Assembly (NCBI RefSeq): GCF_020889785.1
Contig: NZ_JACMYK010000056.1
Coordinates: 1 to 45,155, forward strand
DNA from: Bradyrhizobium acaciae
GTDB lineage: Bacteria > Pseudomonadota > Alphaproteobacteria > Rhizobiales > Xanthobacteraceae
Reading direction: 5' to 3'
DNA length: 45,155 nucleotides
Under the pieces are notes generated by a model, which was not told where the DNA came from, did not search any database, and saw nothing but the letters and a program-made list of their open reading frames with translations. Positions 32,612 through 40,896 of this stretch are shown here, piece by piece; within the stretch, counting starts at the first letter, position 1, and every line of letters begins with the position of its first letter. Made by a program: the position numbers and the translations under genes.

Positions 32612-35289
32612 GCGGCGGTCCTCCCCTTCAGCGCGGCGACGATGCGGTCGGGCCGGATTGGAATTTCAGTAAGGCGGACGCCGATCGCGTCGTAGATCGC
32701 GTTGGCGACGGCGGCCGAGGTCGGCACCGTCGATGCCTCGCCGATCCCGACGCTGTTGCCGAGCACGTGGTCGAAGCCGGCTTCGTCGAAATGCACATTG
32801 ATCTCGGGCGTGTCGGCAATGCCGGGGATGCGATAATCCTCCATCCCGGCGGTCAGGACGTCGCCGCTGTTCGGATCGAGTTCACGCGCCTCGTAGAGCG
32901 CGTAGCCGAGGCCCTGGATCACCGCGCCGCAAGCCTGGCTCCGCGCCAGGGCGGGCGAAGCGATCTTGCCGACCGCAATCCCGGTATGCACGTTGAGCAC
33001 GCGGACATGGCCGAGCCAGGTGTCGACTTCGACCTCGATCACCTGCACCGAACTCGGCACGCCGGCGCCGACCGCGATATTCGAGAAGCGCCGCATCATC
33101 CAGCCGAACACCATGCCGATCAGGCCGACTTCGCGCAGCGGCGAGCGAATGCCGGGCGCGGTGTTCTTGCCGTCTTCGCCGCGCGCCTCCGTCACCGCGA
33201 TGTCGGGCGAGCGCGCGATCAGCTCGCGCCAGGGCGCGTTCGAGCCGGGCGCGGGTTTTCGCGTGGCCTGTTCGAGGATCGCGGCCTTCAGTTTCCGCAC
33301 CGCCTGCAGCGTCGGCGGCATCACCGAAGCCGTGACGCGGCTGCCTCCCGAGCCGGGCCCTTCGGGCAGCGAGGAATCGCCGATCCGCACATCGATGTCA
33401 GACGGTTCGAGATCGAACTCGCGCGCGATGGTGTCCGCCAGCACGCTGCGGGTGCCGGTGCCGATGTCCTGCGTCGCGGTGCTGGCGACGATGCGGCCGC
33501 CTTTGACCGCGACCTCGACCTTCACGTTGGGCTGCCAGAGATAGAGCCAGTAACCGGTCGCGACCCCGATGCCTCGGCGATAGCGCCCGTTTTGCTGCGG
33601 TTTGCGATTGCGCCAGATATCGAGCCCTGACGCCCAGTCGTAGAGCCGCTGGCGGTTGGGATCGGGATCCCAGCGCTTGCGCAGGGCGATCGGATCGACC
33701 CTGAGCCGCAGCGCGGCCTCGTCGATCGATTGCTCGACCGCGAACGCCATCGGTGGACCGCCGGGGCCGCGGAAGGCGGCGCCGGGCGGCAGATTGCTGA
33801 TGACGTCGAAATCCGAAAGGTCCTTCGCCTCGGCCGGATAGATCAGCCGCGCCAGCCCCGCGATGGTCGAGTTGGTGGCGGCCCCCGTATCGGCATGCGC
33901 GGTGACGGAGAGCGCTTTCAGGCCGCCCTGGTCGGAAGCGAGCAGCGCGACCTTCAGCTCGGCGGCCGGCCGGTAACCTGCGACCGAGAGCTCCTCTTGC
34001 CGATCATAGGCGACGCGCACCGGCGCTTTCGCCTCGCGCGCGAGCTCAATGGCTGCGATCGTCTCGGTGCCGAGGCTGGCCTTCGATCCGAAGCCGCCGC
34101 CGACGTGGTCGGCGATCACGCGGACCTTGTCGTGATCGATCTTGTAGCGTTTCGCGATCTGCTCCTTCAGGTGGAACACCTGCTGGGTCGAGGCGTGCAG
34201 GGTCAGCCGGTCGCCGTCGAAGCGCGCCACCGCGGCGTGCGGCTCGAGGCATGCATGCTGTTGCGTGGCGGTTCGGAAGGTTGCTTCGACCAGCAGCCGG
34301 TTGTTCGCCTGGCGTGCCTCATCCACCCAGCTGCGGGCTTTCTTGGCGCGGGTCGAGAACACCGCGGTGGGCCCGCGGATGTTCTGCTTCCAGGGCGCCG
34401 GTCCGCCGGCCGCCTCCGAGACGTTGCCGGCGCGCTTGCGGCTCGCTTTGTCGAACACCACGGGCGCGCCGTCCTTGCGTCCGGCGTCGAGCCCGACCAC
34501 CGCGGGCAGCTTTTCGCTGCTTACCTTGATCGCGGCCAGCGCAGCCAGTGCGGACTTGCGATCGCTCGCTGCGACCGCCGCAATCGGCTCGCCGACGTAA
34601 CGCACGATCTTGTCGTCGCCGAGTAGCGATACTGCGACGGCGCCGGCCAGGGCGCGGGCCGGCGCGAGATCGAGCATGGTGATGCGCGCATGCGCGTCGC
34701 GCGAGCGCAGGATCAGGCCTTCGAGCTGGCCATCATGGTTGATGTCGACGGTGTATTTCGCCGCGCCCGTCACCTTGTCGCGCGCCTCGATGCGAGGGGC
34801 TGCGACGTTGTCGACGTCGAAACGGCCGGCGCAGGCGTCCGCCACCGCGCGGAAAATTCCGTCATAGGCGCCGCAGCGGCAGAGATGGCCCGACAGTGCC
34901 GCGCCGATCTCCTCGCGTGAAGGCACCGCCGTCCCCTTGGTCGCGCGCCATTGGTCGCAGAACGCGGTCGCTTCCACGATGAAGCCCGGCGTGCAGAAGC
35001 CGCATTGCAGGGCGTCATGTGCCATGAACGCCTTCTGTACCGGATGCAGCTGCGCCGCGCCGATGCCTTCCACCGTCGTCACGGCCTTGCCGGCGGCGGC
35101 TTGCGCCGGCATCAGGCAGCTTGCGACCGGCGCGCCGTCGACCAGCACGGTGCAGGCGCCGCAGACGCCGGCGCCGCACACGAGCTTGGTGCCGGTGAGC
35201 TTGAGCTGGTCGCGCACGATGTCGATCAGGAGCGCATCGGGATCGTCGGGCAAGGATTCGACGCGGCCGTTGATGGTCGTCGTGGTCAT
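32608..35289 (-). CDS. Molybdenum hydroxylase: [2Fe-2S] subunit fused to the molybdopterin-binding subunit
   Basis: An 893-residue fusion. Residues 1 to about 155 are the small subunit with a plant-type [2Fe-2S] cluster (Cys38, Cys43, Cys46, Cys58) and a second cluster (Cys96, Cys99, Cys137, Cys139). From about 165 to the end is the aldehyde oxidase/xanthine dehydrogenase large subunit, with DHVGGGFGSKA, the GAAFRGPGGP cofactor loop, TQDIGTGTRSVLA, and the catalytic Glu851 in GIGEAS. The substrate is likely an aldehyde or heterocycle. Usually these two parts are separate genes, as in PaoA and PaoC or CoxS and CoxL. No XdhC-type maturation gene is seen nearby. The ATG overlaps the tetR stop by 4 nt. 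Confidence 0.93.
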   Translation of the reverse strand: MTTTTINGRVESLPDDPDALLIDIVRDQLKLTGTKLVCGAGVCGACTVLVDGAPVASCLMPAQAAAGKAVTTVEGIGAAQLHPVQKAFMAHDALQCGFCTPGFIVEATAFCDQWRATKGTAVPSREEIGAALSGHLCRCGAYDGIFRAVADACAGRFDVDNVAAPRIEARDKVTGAAKYTVDINHDGQLEGLILRSRDAHARITMLDLAPARALAGAVAVSLLGDDKIVRYVGEPIAAVAASDRKSALAALAAIKVSSEKLPAVVGLDAGRKDGAPVVFDKASRKRAGNVSEAAGGPAPWKQNIRGPTAVFSTRAKKARSWVDEARQANNRLLVEATFRTATQQHACLEPHAAVARFDGDRLTLHASTQQVFHLKEQIAKRYKIDHDKVRVIADHVGGGFGSKASLGTETIAAIELAREAKAPVRVAYDRQEELSVAGYRPAAELKVALLASDQGGLKALSVTAHADTGAATNSTIAGLARLIYPAEAKDLSDFDVISNLPPGAAFRGPGGPPMAFAVEQSIDEAALRLRVDPIALRKRWDPDPNRQRLYDWASGLDIWRNRKPQQNGRYRRGIGVATGYWLYLWQPNVKVEVAVKGGRIVASTATQDIGTGTRSVLADTIAREFDLEPSDIDVRIGDSSLPEGPGSGGSRVTASVMPPTLQAVRKLKAAILEQATRKPAPGSNAPWRELIARSPDIAVTEARGEDGKNTAPGIRSPLREVGLIGMVFGWMMRRFSNIAVGAGVPSSVQVIEVEVDTWLGHVRVLNVHTGIAVGKIASPALARSQACGAVIQGLGYALYEARELDPNSGDVLTAGMEDYRIPGIADTPEINVHFDEAGFDHVLGNSVGIGEASTVPTSAAVANAIYDAIGVRLTEIPIRPDRIVAALKGRTAA

Positions 35290-35948
35290 GGCTGTCCTCC
35301 AGCTGTCCTGCGTGTCGGCTTTCTCGGGGGCGCTGCCTTCTTGACGGACGGCTTCTCGGATTTCGGTAGTGCGCCGGCGCAGAGGGTCCGCACCATGATC
35401 GCCATGTCCTTCAGGAACGCATCGGCCGGCTGCATCGCCGGATACTGCGACTTCGCTGCGTACATCGACATTTCGACCAGCCGCGCGAATTCGACCGGCG
35501 AGAGGCCCTGCGGCAGCGCAAGCTGCTGCTTGCGCTCGATCCGCGCGATGGTCGCGACCATGCGCTCCGCGTAGCGCGCGGCATAGGTCTGGTAGAGGTC
35601 GCGGGCGTGCACGAGGTGTTCGGAATACAATTCCTCGAGGTGCGGCGAGCCGTCCAGCGAGGCGATCATGGTCGACATCCGCGCGGTCATCCCCGCGGCA
35701 AGAATGTCGCCGAGATTGCCGCCCGCGGTTTCCGCCTCGGCAACGGCCGTCTCCTCCGCCGCGATCGCGGATTCATGGATGCGCTCGATCACGGCGCGAA
35801 ACAGCGCTTCCTTGGACTCGAAATGGTGATAGAGCGCCTGCCGCGTCAGGCCGGCCGCCTCGGCGACCTGCTCGATCGAGGAGCGGCGAAAGCCGTGCCG
35901 GCGGAACACCAGCATGGTGGCATCGAGAATGCGGGTTTTTGGTCCCAT
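35286..35948 (-). CDS. TetR/AcrR-family repressor
   Basis: A 220-residue TetR-type regulator, first gene of the molybdenum hydroxylase operon. The N-terminal helix-turn-helix reads LDATMLVFRRHGFRRSSIEQ, then VAEAAGLTRQALYHHFESKEALF (residues 8-50). The C-terminal ligand domain is not diagnostic; it ends with a basic Lys/Arg/Pro-rich tail (KKAAPPRKPTRRTAGG). The stop codon overlaps the next ATG (ATGA, 4 nt), so repressor and enzyme are translationally coupled. An inverted repeat just upstream is the likely operator. The inducer is presumably a substrate of the enzyme. Confidence 0.93.
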   Translation of the reverse strand: MGPKTRILDATMLVFRRHGFRRSSIEQVAEAAGLTRQALYHHFESKEALFRAVIERIHESAIAAEETAVAEAETAGGNLGDILAAGMTARMSTMIASLDGSPHLEELYSEHLVHARDLYQTYAARYAERMVATIARIERKQQLALPQGLSPVEFARLVEMSMYAAKSQYPAMQPADAFLKDMAIMVRTLCAGALPKSEKPSVKKAAPPRKPTRRTAGGQP

Positions 35949-35956
35949 TTGACGAT

Positions 35957-35983
35957 TTTGACAAATTCAGGAGAACTGTCAAA
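35957..35983. promoter_or_regulatory. Candidate TetR operator
   Basis: TTTGACA (35957-35963) and TGTCAAA (35977-35983) are perfect reverse complements with a 13-nt spacer. A further TTTGAC copy begins at 35948, overlapping the tetR start codon. On the minus strand the outer arm supplies a TTGACA -35 box, so bound TetR would block the operon promoter. No good -10 box is visible at 17 nt. Confidence 0.5.
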
Positions 35984-36118
35984 TCGCGATTTGGTGAGGC
36001 GGGTCGCCGCCCCGCCCGCGCCTGTGTGAGCCGCATCACGGATGGTCGTGCGCAGGCTGCGTAAAGCTTCGTCGTGCAGTGGCGAGCCTGCTCGCCCGGA
36101 GCTTGCGAGGACACGGAG

Positions 36119-36352
36119 ATGACACAGGTCTACTTCCATTGCTCGAATACGCGCGGGGTGCTGATGGATCGCCGCGGCACCTCGGTGACGAGCCTCACCG
36201 AGGCCTGCGAGGCGGCGACCTCCATGATGCGCTCGCTGGTCGCAACGGTCAGTCTGGAAGACTGGCGCGACTGGGCTGTGCATGTCAGCGACGAGGACGG
36301 CGAGGAGATCGTGATCCTGCCCTTCGCATTCGTGCTCGGCAAAGCGCACTGA
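36119..36352 (+). CDS. Small conserved protein, DUF6894-like
   Basis: A 77-residue protein beginning MTQVYFHCSNTRGVLMDRRG, followed by TSVTSLTEACEAATSMM and DWRDWAVHVSDEDGEEIVILPF. This matches the plan of the small DUF6894 proteins abundant in Bradyrhizobium: a YFH start, a D-x-x-G turn, an E-A helix, then a W-x-V-x-V-x-D-E-x-G strand. ATG at 36119 has CGGAG 3-7 nt upstream. Function unknown. A second small frame begins 10 nt after its stop codon. It is divergent from the tetR operon. Confidence 0.8.
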   Translation: MTQVYFHCSNTRGVLMDRRGTSVTSLTEACEAATSMMRSLVATVSLEDWRDWAVHVSDEDGEEIVILPFAFVLGKAH

Positions 36353-36361
36353 GGGCGAGCC

Positions 36362-36541
36362 ATGCCGTCATTGCAGCCGCCATTGTCATCACCTCGCCGT
36401 TGCATGAATGCGATCGCGACCGGCTGGCGGAATTTCATCGAGCGAGTTCGCGATCCCTACCGGCCCGAGCTGCACTATATGCGCGGGCCGGGCCCCAGAT
36501 GGCATGCGAAGCATCCCGTTCAGGCCGCACCGGCTGGTTGA
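36362..36541 (+). CDS. Possible 59-residue small protein downstream of the DUF6894-like gene
   Basis: The frame starts with ATG at 36362 (MPSLQPPLSSPRRCMNAIAT), runs through NFIERVRDPYRPELHYMRGP and ends GPRWHAKHPVQAAPAG followed by TGA. The middle part has a balanced, protein-like composition with aromatic and charged residues, unlike the Arg/Ala/Pro shadows typical of this GC-rich DNA. The actual start may be the second ATG (MNAIATGWRNFIERV). It begins 10 nt after the upstream stop codon with GGGCGAG before it. I do not recognise the family. Confidence 0.5.
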   Translation: MPSLQPPLSSPRRCMNAIATGWRNFIERVRDPYRPELHYMRGPGPRWHAKHPVQAAPAG

Positions 36542-36758
36542 CGCAGACCCGATCGCCGCGATTCCATTTAGAACGGCCCTAAGAATTCTGCTGCAGCCGA
36601 GGCGCATCGTCGCAGTTCCCGCAGCCGCTCGTTGCGTGATCGCAACACGCGCAACGATACGTCCAAGGCTGGACGGGTTCTAAGCGCTGTGCGGCCGCGC
36701 GCATCTTTCACCGTGTTAGTGACGGCAACAATGGAGTCTCTGAAATCAGGTAGCGAAG
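36542..36758. other. Intergenic stretch before the PepSY protein
   Basis: No gene seen. The stretch contains a GC-rich part with repeated GCAACG-type words and a short ATG frame at 36731 that stops after seven codons. No convincing promoter or terminator was found. Confidence 0.3.
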
Positions 36759-37922
36759 TTGACTGCGACGACCAAATCCCTGCGGCGATGGGGCGCCGTC
36801 CATAAATGGACCAGCCTGATCTGCACATTGTTCATGCTGCTGTTGTGCATCACCGGCCTGCCGCTGATCTTCCACGACGAGATCGATGATCTCCTGCACA
36901 ACCAGGTCAAACCGGCCGAGGCGCCGGCAGGCACGCCTCCGGCCAATCTCGACCATCTGCTCGCCAGCGCGCTCGCTCAGGCGCCGGGCAAGGTGCCGCA
37001 CTTCCTGATCTGGGATCGTGACGAGCCCGGCGCGATGTGGGTCAGCGTCGGTCCGACGATCGATGCAGATCCGACCAACAACCTGCTTATCCGAATGGAT
37101 ACGCATACCGGCGCCTATCTCGATTCCCCCGACGTGACCGGCCGCTTCACCTACATCATGCTGAAGCTGCACACCGACATGTTCGCGGGGCTACCCGGAA
37201 AGCTGTTTCTCGGCTTGATGGGGATCCTGTTCTGCGTCGCGATCATTTCCGGCATCGTGGTCTATGCGCCGTCGATGCGGAAGCTGCGTTTCGGCGCCTA
37301 CCGCGCCCAACGGACACGTGCCGTGCGCTGGCTCGACGTCCACAATCTCGCAGGCATCCTGCTGGTCGCCTGGACACTCGTTGTCGGCTTCACCGGCGTC
37401 ATCAACACCTGGGCCGATCTCGTGCTCAAGATGTGGCAATTCGGCCAGCTCGCCGAGATGACCGCGCAGTACAAGGACCGGCCGGTGCCCTCGAAGCTGA
37501 CCTCGCTGAACGACGCGGTTGAAGTGGCGAGGCACGCGGTGCCCGGAATGACGCCGAGCTTCGTCGCCTTCCCGGGAACTCTGTTCAGCAGCAAGAGCCA
37601 TTACGCGGTGTTCCTGCACGGCGATACGCCTCTGACCTCGCGGCTGCTGAAGCCTGCATTGATCGATGCCGAAACCGGCACGCTGACCGACAGCCGCGAC
37701 ATGCCCTGGTATGTGTCGACACTGTATGTCTCGCAGCCGCTGCATTTCGGCGATTACGGCGGCATGCCGCTCAAGATCGTCTGGGCGCTGCTCGACATCC
37801 TCACCATCTTCATCCTGGTGACCGGCGTGTATTTGTGGATGCGCCGCCGCAGAACGGGCGTGAGCCAGGAGCGCGCCATCGCCAACGCCGCCTCCATCGA
37901 CAACCCCGCACTCACGTCGTGA
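36759..37922 (+). CDS. PepSY-associated membrane protein (PiuB-like)
   Basis: A 387-residue inner-membrane protein with the layout of the PepSY_TM family, often linked to siderophore reduction or iron uptake. It has a first helix with SLICTLFMLLLCITGLPLIF (about residues 20-40), a periplasmic PepSY-like stretch, TM pairs around 145-168 (FLGLMGILFCVAIISGIVVY) and 190-215 (NLAGILLVAWTLVVGFTGVI), a second large periplasmic part, and a last helix around 335-360. Conserved HKW, H-T-D and LDVHN histidines may bind heme. The start is TTG at 36759 with AGG eight nt upstream; no ATG gives the family N-terminus. A small membrane protein follows by 7 nt. No TonB receptor is nearby. Confidence 0.88.
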   Translation: MTATTKSLRRWGAVHKWTSLICTLFMLLLCITGLPLIFHDEIDDLLHNQVKPAEAPAGTPPANLDHLLASALAQAPGKVPHFLIWDRDEPGAMWVSVGPTIDADPTNNLLIRMDTHTGAYLDSPDVTGRFTYIMLKLHTDMFAGLPGKLFLGLMGILFCVAIISGIVVYAPSMRKLRFGAYRAQRTRAVRWLDVHNLAGILLVAWTLVVGFTGVINTWADLVLKMWQFGQLAEMTAQYKDRPVPSKLTSLNDAVEVARHAVPGMTPSFVAFPGTLFSSKSHYAVFLHGDTPLTSRLLKPALIDAETGTLTDSRDMPWYVSTLYVSQPLHFGDYGGMPLKIVWALLDILTIFILVTGVYLWMRRRRTGVSQERAIANAASIDNPALTS

Positions 37923-37929
37923 CATCGGC

Positions 37930-38112
37930 ATGGTCGTACATCGTTCATTGACCCGGATATTCGCCGCTCCGCTCGTCATTGCGATCGTGAGCACGGTGGG
38001 ATTGATCAGCGCGCTGGTCGGCGACGGCTGGTGGGATGCCGTGTCCTGGGTGGCGCTCGGCCTGCCGGTGCTGCTCTATCTGCTTTTCATCTGGCGGCGC
38101 CGGCCGAACTGA
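37930..38112 (+). CDS. Small two-helix membrane protein
   Basis: A 60-residue protein with two hydrophobic segments (about residues 10-29, IFAAPLVIAIVSTVGLISAL, and 37-54, VSWVALGLPVLLYLLFIW) joined by a GDGWWD turn and ending in a basic RRRPN tail. It starts 7 nt after the PepSY protein's stop codon and is surely co-transcribed, so it may be an accessory subunit of that protein. Small partners of this kind are common behind PepSY-TM genes in Rhizobiales as far as I recall. Function unknown. Confidence 0.75.
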   Translation: MVVHRSLTRIFAAPLVIAIVSTVGLISALVGDGWWDAVSWVALGLPVLLYLLFIWRRRPN

Positions 38113-38164
38113 CGCTGCCTTTCCCCGCACGCGGGGCGAGGTGAAGCGGAGGCCGTCGTATGCC

Positions 38165-38962
38165 CTAGATCAGCGCTTCTGCGCGCAAGGTCGTCTCGAT
38201 CTCGCCGAGGATGCGCGCCAGCCGCTCGGCCCACGCCGTCTCGCCGGCCTGGTCGGAGATCAGGTCCTGGCGGATCTCGATGCCCGAATTCATCAGGCCG
38301 CGTTTCTCGCCATGCACGGGGATCGTGTAGTCGGTCTCGTCGCTGACCGCATAAGGCTCGTTGTCGCCGACCACGAGATCGCCTTCGCTGCGCAGATGCT
38401 TCAGCAGCCGCGGCGGCAGCATCGTGTCGCGGTGGTAGAGTGTGCCGATGTGCCAGGGGCGGGTGATGCCGGCATAGATCGGTGTGAAGCTGTGCAGCGA
38501 CACCAGCACCGTCGGCATGCCTTGCCGCGCACGTTCGTCGATGACCTCTTCGATGCGCTGATGATAGGGATCGAAGATCTGCGCGCGCCGCATCTCGGCG
38601 GCTTCGCGCGACAGGCCTTCATTGCCCGGCACCGTGGTGGCTTCGCTGATCAGCGGCACCGAGCTTGCGACATGGGGTGGACGGTTGCAGTCGATCACGA
38701 GCCGCGAGTAGCGCTGCGCGATCAGATGCGCGCCGAGCAGGTCGGAGAGCTGGGTTGCGACGCCGGCGATACCGATGTCCCAGGCGATGTGCCGCTCGAA
38801 CTCGGTTTCGGGCAGGCCGAGATCGCCGAGCGGCGAGGGAATCAGCCGGCCGTAGTGGTCGCAGGTGAATAGGAACGGCGAGCCGCCGGCAGGGTTACGT
38901 TCAAGAACCGGTGAAACATCGGTGCTTGCGAGCAGAAACGATGGACCGCCGCCGTAATTCAA
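38165..38962 (-). CDS. N-formylglutamate amidohydrolase-family protein
   Basis: A 265-residue metal-dependent hydrolase of the FGase family, which cleaves N-formyl-glutamate and related amides. Family landmarks are LFTCDHYGRLIPSPLGDLGL (the DH metal-site motif), YSRLVIDCNRPPHV, VSLHSFTPIYAG, VGDNEPYAV, and GIEIRQDLI near the end. The start appears to be TTG at 38962, with GAGGAAAAAGG upstream; no nearby ATG fits. It diverges from two transglutaminase-like genes. FGases are frequent in clusters with transglutaminase-like and ATP-grasp proteins, so it may act on a peptide or amide instead of free formylglutamate. Confidence 0.9.
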   Translation of the reverse strand: MNYGGGPSFLLASTDVSPVLERNPAGGSPFLFTCDHYGRLIPSPLGDLGLPETEFERHIAWDIGIAGVATQLSDLLGAHLIAQRYSRLVIDCNRPPHVASSVPLISEATTVPGNEGLSREAAEMRRAQIFDPYHQRIEEVIDERARQGMPTVLVSLHSFTPIYAGITRPWHIGTLYHRDTMLPPRLLKHLRSEGDLVVGDNEPYAVSDETDYTIPVHGEKRGLMNSGIEIRQDLISDQAGETAWAERLARILGEIETTLRAEALI

Positions 38963-39066
38963 GGGCCTTTTTCCTCAACTTTGCCTATTCAAGCGGCATG
39001 CTGGTTTGGAATCGAGCAGCTTTCTCTATAGATTATACGGTCCGAAATCACGATGATTGTTTGAAG

Positions 39067-39969
39067 ATGCCGCTCCTGACCATCCATCACAAGACCGTTT
39101 ATCGCTACGCGCGCCCGGTGGCGTTCGGCGAACACCGCATCATGCTGCGCCCCCGCGACGGCCACGATCTGCGCGTGCTCGACAGCGCGCTTGTGATCGA
39201 TCCGCAGCCGATGTCGCTGCGCTGGATCCACGATGTGTTCGGCAACAGCGTGGCGATCGCCGCCTTCGACGAGCGCGCCGACACGCTGTCCTTTGTCTCG
39301 ACCGCGACGGTGGAGCACAATCCGGCCGATACGTTCGCGCTGACGCCGGACGATCCTGCCTACTTTTATCCGTTTCTCTACGACGATGAGGAATTCCCCG
39401 ACCTGCAGCAGTTCATCACGCCGCAATATGGCGACCCGAACGGCGAGCTGTCGGCTTGGGCGCGGAGCTTCCTCGATGTCGAGGCGCCGACGCTGACTTT
39501 CAAGATCCTCAGCGAAATGACCCATGGCATTCGCGAGGCGTTCAGCTATCGCAAGCGTTATGAGCAGGGCACCCAGCATCCGCTCGATACGCTGCGCACG
39601 AAGTCCGGCACCTGCCGCGACTATGCGCTGTTCATGATCGAGGCGCTGCGCCGGCTCGGAATCGCCGCGCGCTTCGTCTCCGGCTATCTCGCGATGCCCC
39701 CCGGCAGCGCGCATGGCTATGTCGGTGGCGGCTCGACCCACGCCTGGGTGCAGGTCTATCTGCCGAGCGCAGGCTGGATCGAGTTCGATCCGACCAACGG
39801 CATCGTCGGCACCCGCGATCTGATTCGCGTCGCGGTCGCGCGCGATCCGCGCCAGGCGGTTCCGCTGCATGGCGTCTATCTCGGCGCCGCGGATGCTTAT
39901 CTCGCGATGGATGTCGACATCAAGGTCGTCTCGGTCGGCGAGAGCGTGGCGGAGCGGGAGACGGCCTGA
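39067..39969 (+). CDS. Transglutaminase-like cysteine peptidase, copy 1
   Basis: A 301-residue protein with an N-terminal beta-rich domain (Bact_transglu_N: MPLLTIHHKTVYRYARPVAF, GEHRIMLRPR) and a C-terminal transglutaminase-core domain. The complete Cys-His-Asp triad is visible: Cys183 in SGTCRDYALFMIEALRRLGI, His225 in STHAWVQVYLP, and Asp241 in WIEFDPTNG. No signal peptide is seen, so it is cytoplasmic. It probably cleaves or ligates an amide or peptide bond. I chose the ATG at 39067 because upstream sequence lacks family resemblance. The second copy starts 2 nt after its stop codon. Divergent from the formylglutamate amidohydrolase gene. Confidence 0.92.
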   Translation: MPLLTIHHKTVYRYARPVAFGEHRIMLRPRDGHDLRVLDSALVIDPQPMSLRWIHDVFGNSVAIAAFDERADTLSFVSTATVEHNPADTFALTPDDPAYFYPFLYDDEEFPDLQQFITPQYGDPNGELSAWARSFLDVEAPTLTFKILSEMTHGIREAFSYRKRYEQGTQHPLDTLRTKSGTCRDYALFMIEALRRLGIAARFVSGYLAMPPGSAHGYVGGGSTHAWVQVYLPSAGWIEFDPTNGIVGTRDLIRVAVARDPRQAVPLHGVYLGAADAYLAMDVDIKVVSVGESVAERETA

Positions 39970-39971
39970 CG

Positions 39972-40781
39972 ATGCAGATCAGGGTCGGCTTCGAGATCAC
40001 ATACACGGCGGCGCAGCCGACCCCGATGGTGATCATGCTGTCGATCCATCCCTCGCGCTACGCCGACATCGTCGGCACCGAGAGCATTTCGACCGAGCCG
40101 GATGTCCCGATCGGCCTCTATCGCGACGGCTTTGGCAACGTCTGTGGGCGTCTGGTTGCGCCAGCCGGCGGCGTCACTTTCCGCGGCAACGCGCTGGTGC
40201 GCGATTCCGGATTGCCCGACATCGTCAATCCGGCGGCGCAGCAGCTGCCGGTCGAGCAGTTGCCCGATGACATGCTGCTCTATCTGATGCCGAGCCGCTA
40301 TTGCGAGACCGACAAGCTGACCGACATCGCCTGGTCGCTGTTCGGCAACTCGCAGCCCGGCTGGGCGCGGGTGCAGGCGATCACCGATTTCGTGCATCAC
40401 CATGTGACGTTCGGCTACCAGCATGCCCATCACATGAAGTCGGCGCACGACGTCTATGAAAGCCGCACCGGCGTTTGCCGCGACTTCGCGCATCTGGCGC
40501 TCACCTTCTGCCGCTGCATGGGCATTCCGGCGCGCTACTGCACCGGCTATCTCGGCGATATCGGCGTGCCGCCGGATCCCGCGCCGATGGACTTTTCCGG
40601 CTGGTTCGAGGTCTATCTGTCGGGTCAGTGGTACACCTTCGATGCCCGCCACAACACGCCGCGGATCGGCCGCATCCTGATGGCGACCGGCCGCGACGCT
40701 GCCGACGTTGCGCTCACCACGAGCTTCGGCCGCATGACGCTGGCGAAGTTCGTCGTGGTGACGGATGAGGTGGTGGCCTGA
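39972..40781 (+). CDS. Transglutaminase-like protein, copy 2, lacking the usual triad histidine
   Basis: A 269-residue paralogue of the preceding protein. The core holds Cys169 in RTGVCRDFAHLALTFCRCMG and Asp224 in WYTFDARHN. Where the catalytic His-Ala-Trp should be, the sequence is DFSGWFEVYL, so Ser209 replaces His. Either another residue serves, or the protein is a non-catalytic partner of copy 1. I recall related rhizobial proteins with Ser at this position, so it may be a subfamily trait. The N-terminal domain is divergent (IRVGFEITYTAAQPTPMVIM). It starts 2 nt after copy 1 and is certainly co-transcribed. Confidence 0.88.
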   Translation: MQIRVGFEITYTAAQPTPMVIMLSIHPSRYADIVGTESISTEPDVPIGLYRDGFGNVCGRLVAPAGGVTFRGNALVRDSGLPDIVNPAAQQLPVEQLPDDMLLYLMPSRYCETDKLTDIAWSLFGNSQPGWARVQAITDFVHHHVTFGYQHAHHMKSAHDVYESRTGVCRDFAHLALTFCRCMGIPARYCTGYLGDIGVPPDPAPMDFSGWFEVYLSGQWYTFDARHNTPRIGRILMATGRDAADVALTTSFGRMTLAKFVVVTDEVVA

Positions 40782-40791
40782 ACTGGTTCCT

Positions 40792-40882
40792 CGTCATTGC
40801 GAACGAAGCGAAGCAATCCATTGAGCCGCAGGGGCGAACCGAAGTATGGATTGCATCGTCGCTTCGCTCCTCGCAATGACGG
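40792..40882. repeat. Palindromic intergenic repeat (CGTCATTGCGAG type), copy 2
   Basis: CGTCATTGCGA (40792-40802) and TCGCAATGACG (40871-40881) frame GAAGCGAAGCAATCCAT and ATGGATTGCATC with GAAGCGACG-like arms. Same family as 17202-17320. It provides an in-frame ATG that falsely lengthens the next gene. Confidence 0.75.
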
Positions 40883-40896
40883 CTGTACAAATTCCC

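Noticed and set aside
36389..36683. Other small frames between the DUF6894-like and PepSY genes (both strands)
   Set aside because: Arg/Ala/Pro-rich shadow composition and no ribosome binding site; only the 36362-36541 frame looks protein-like.
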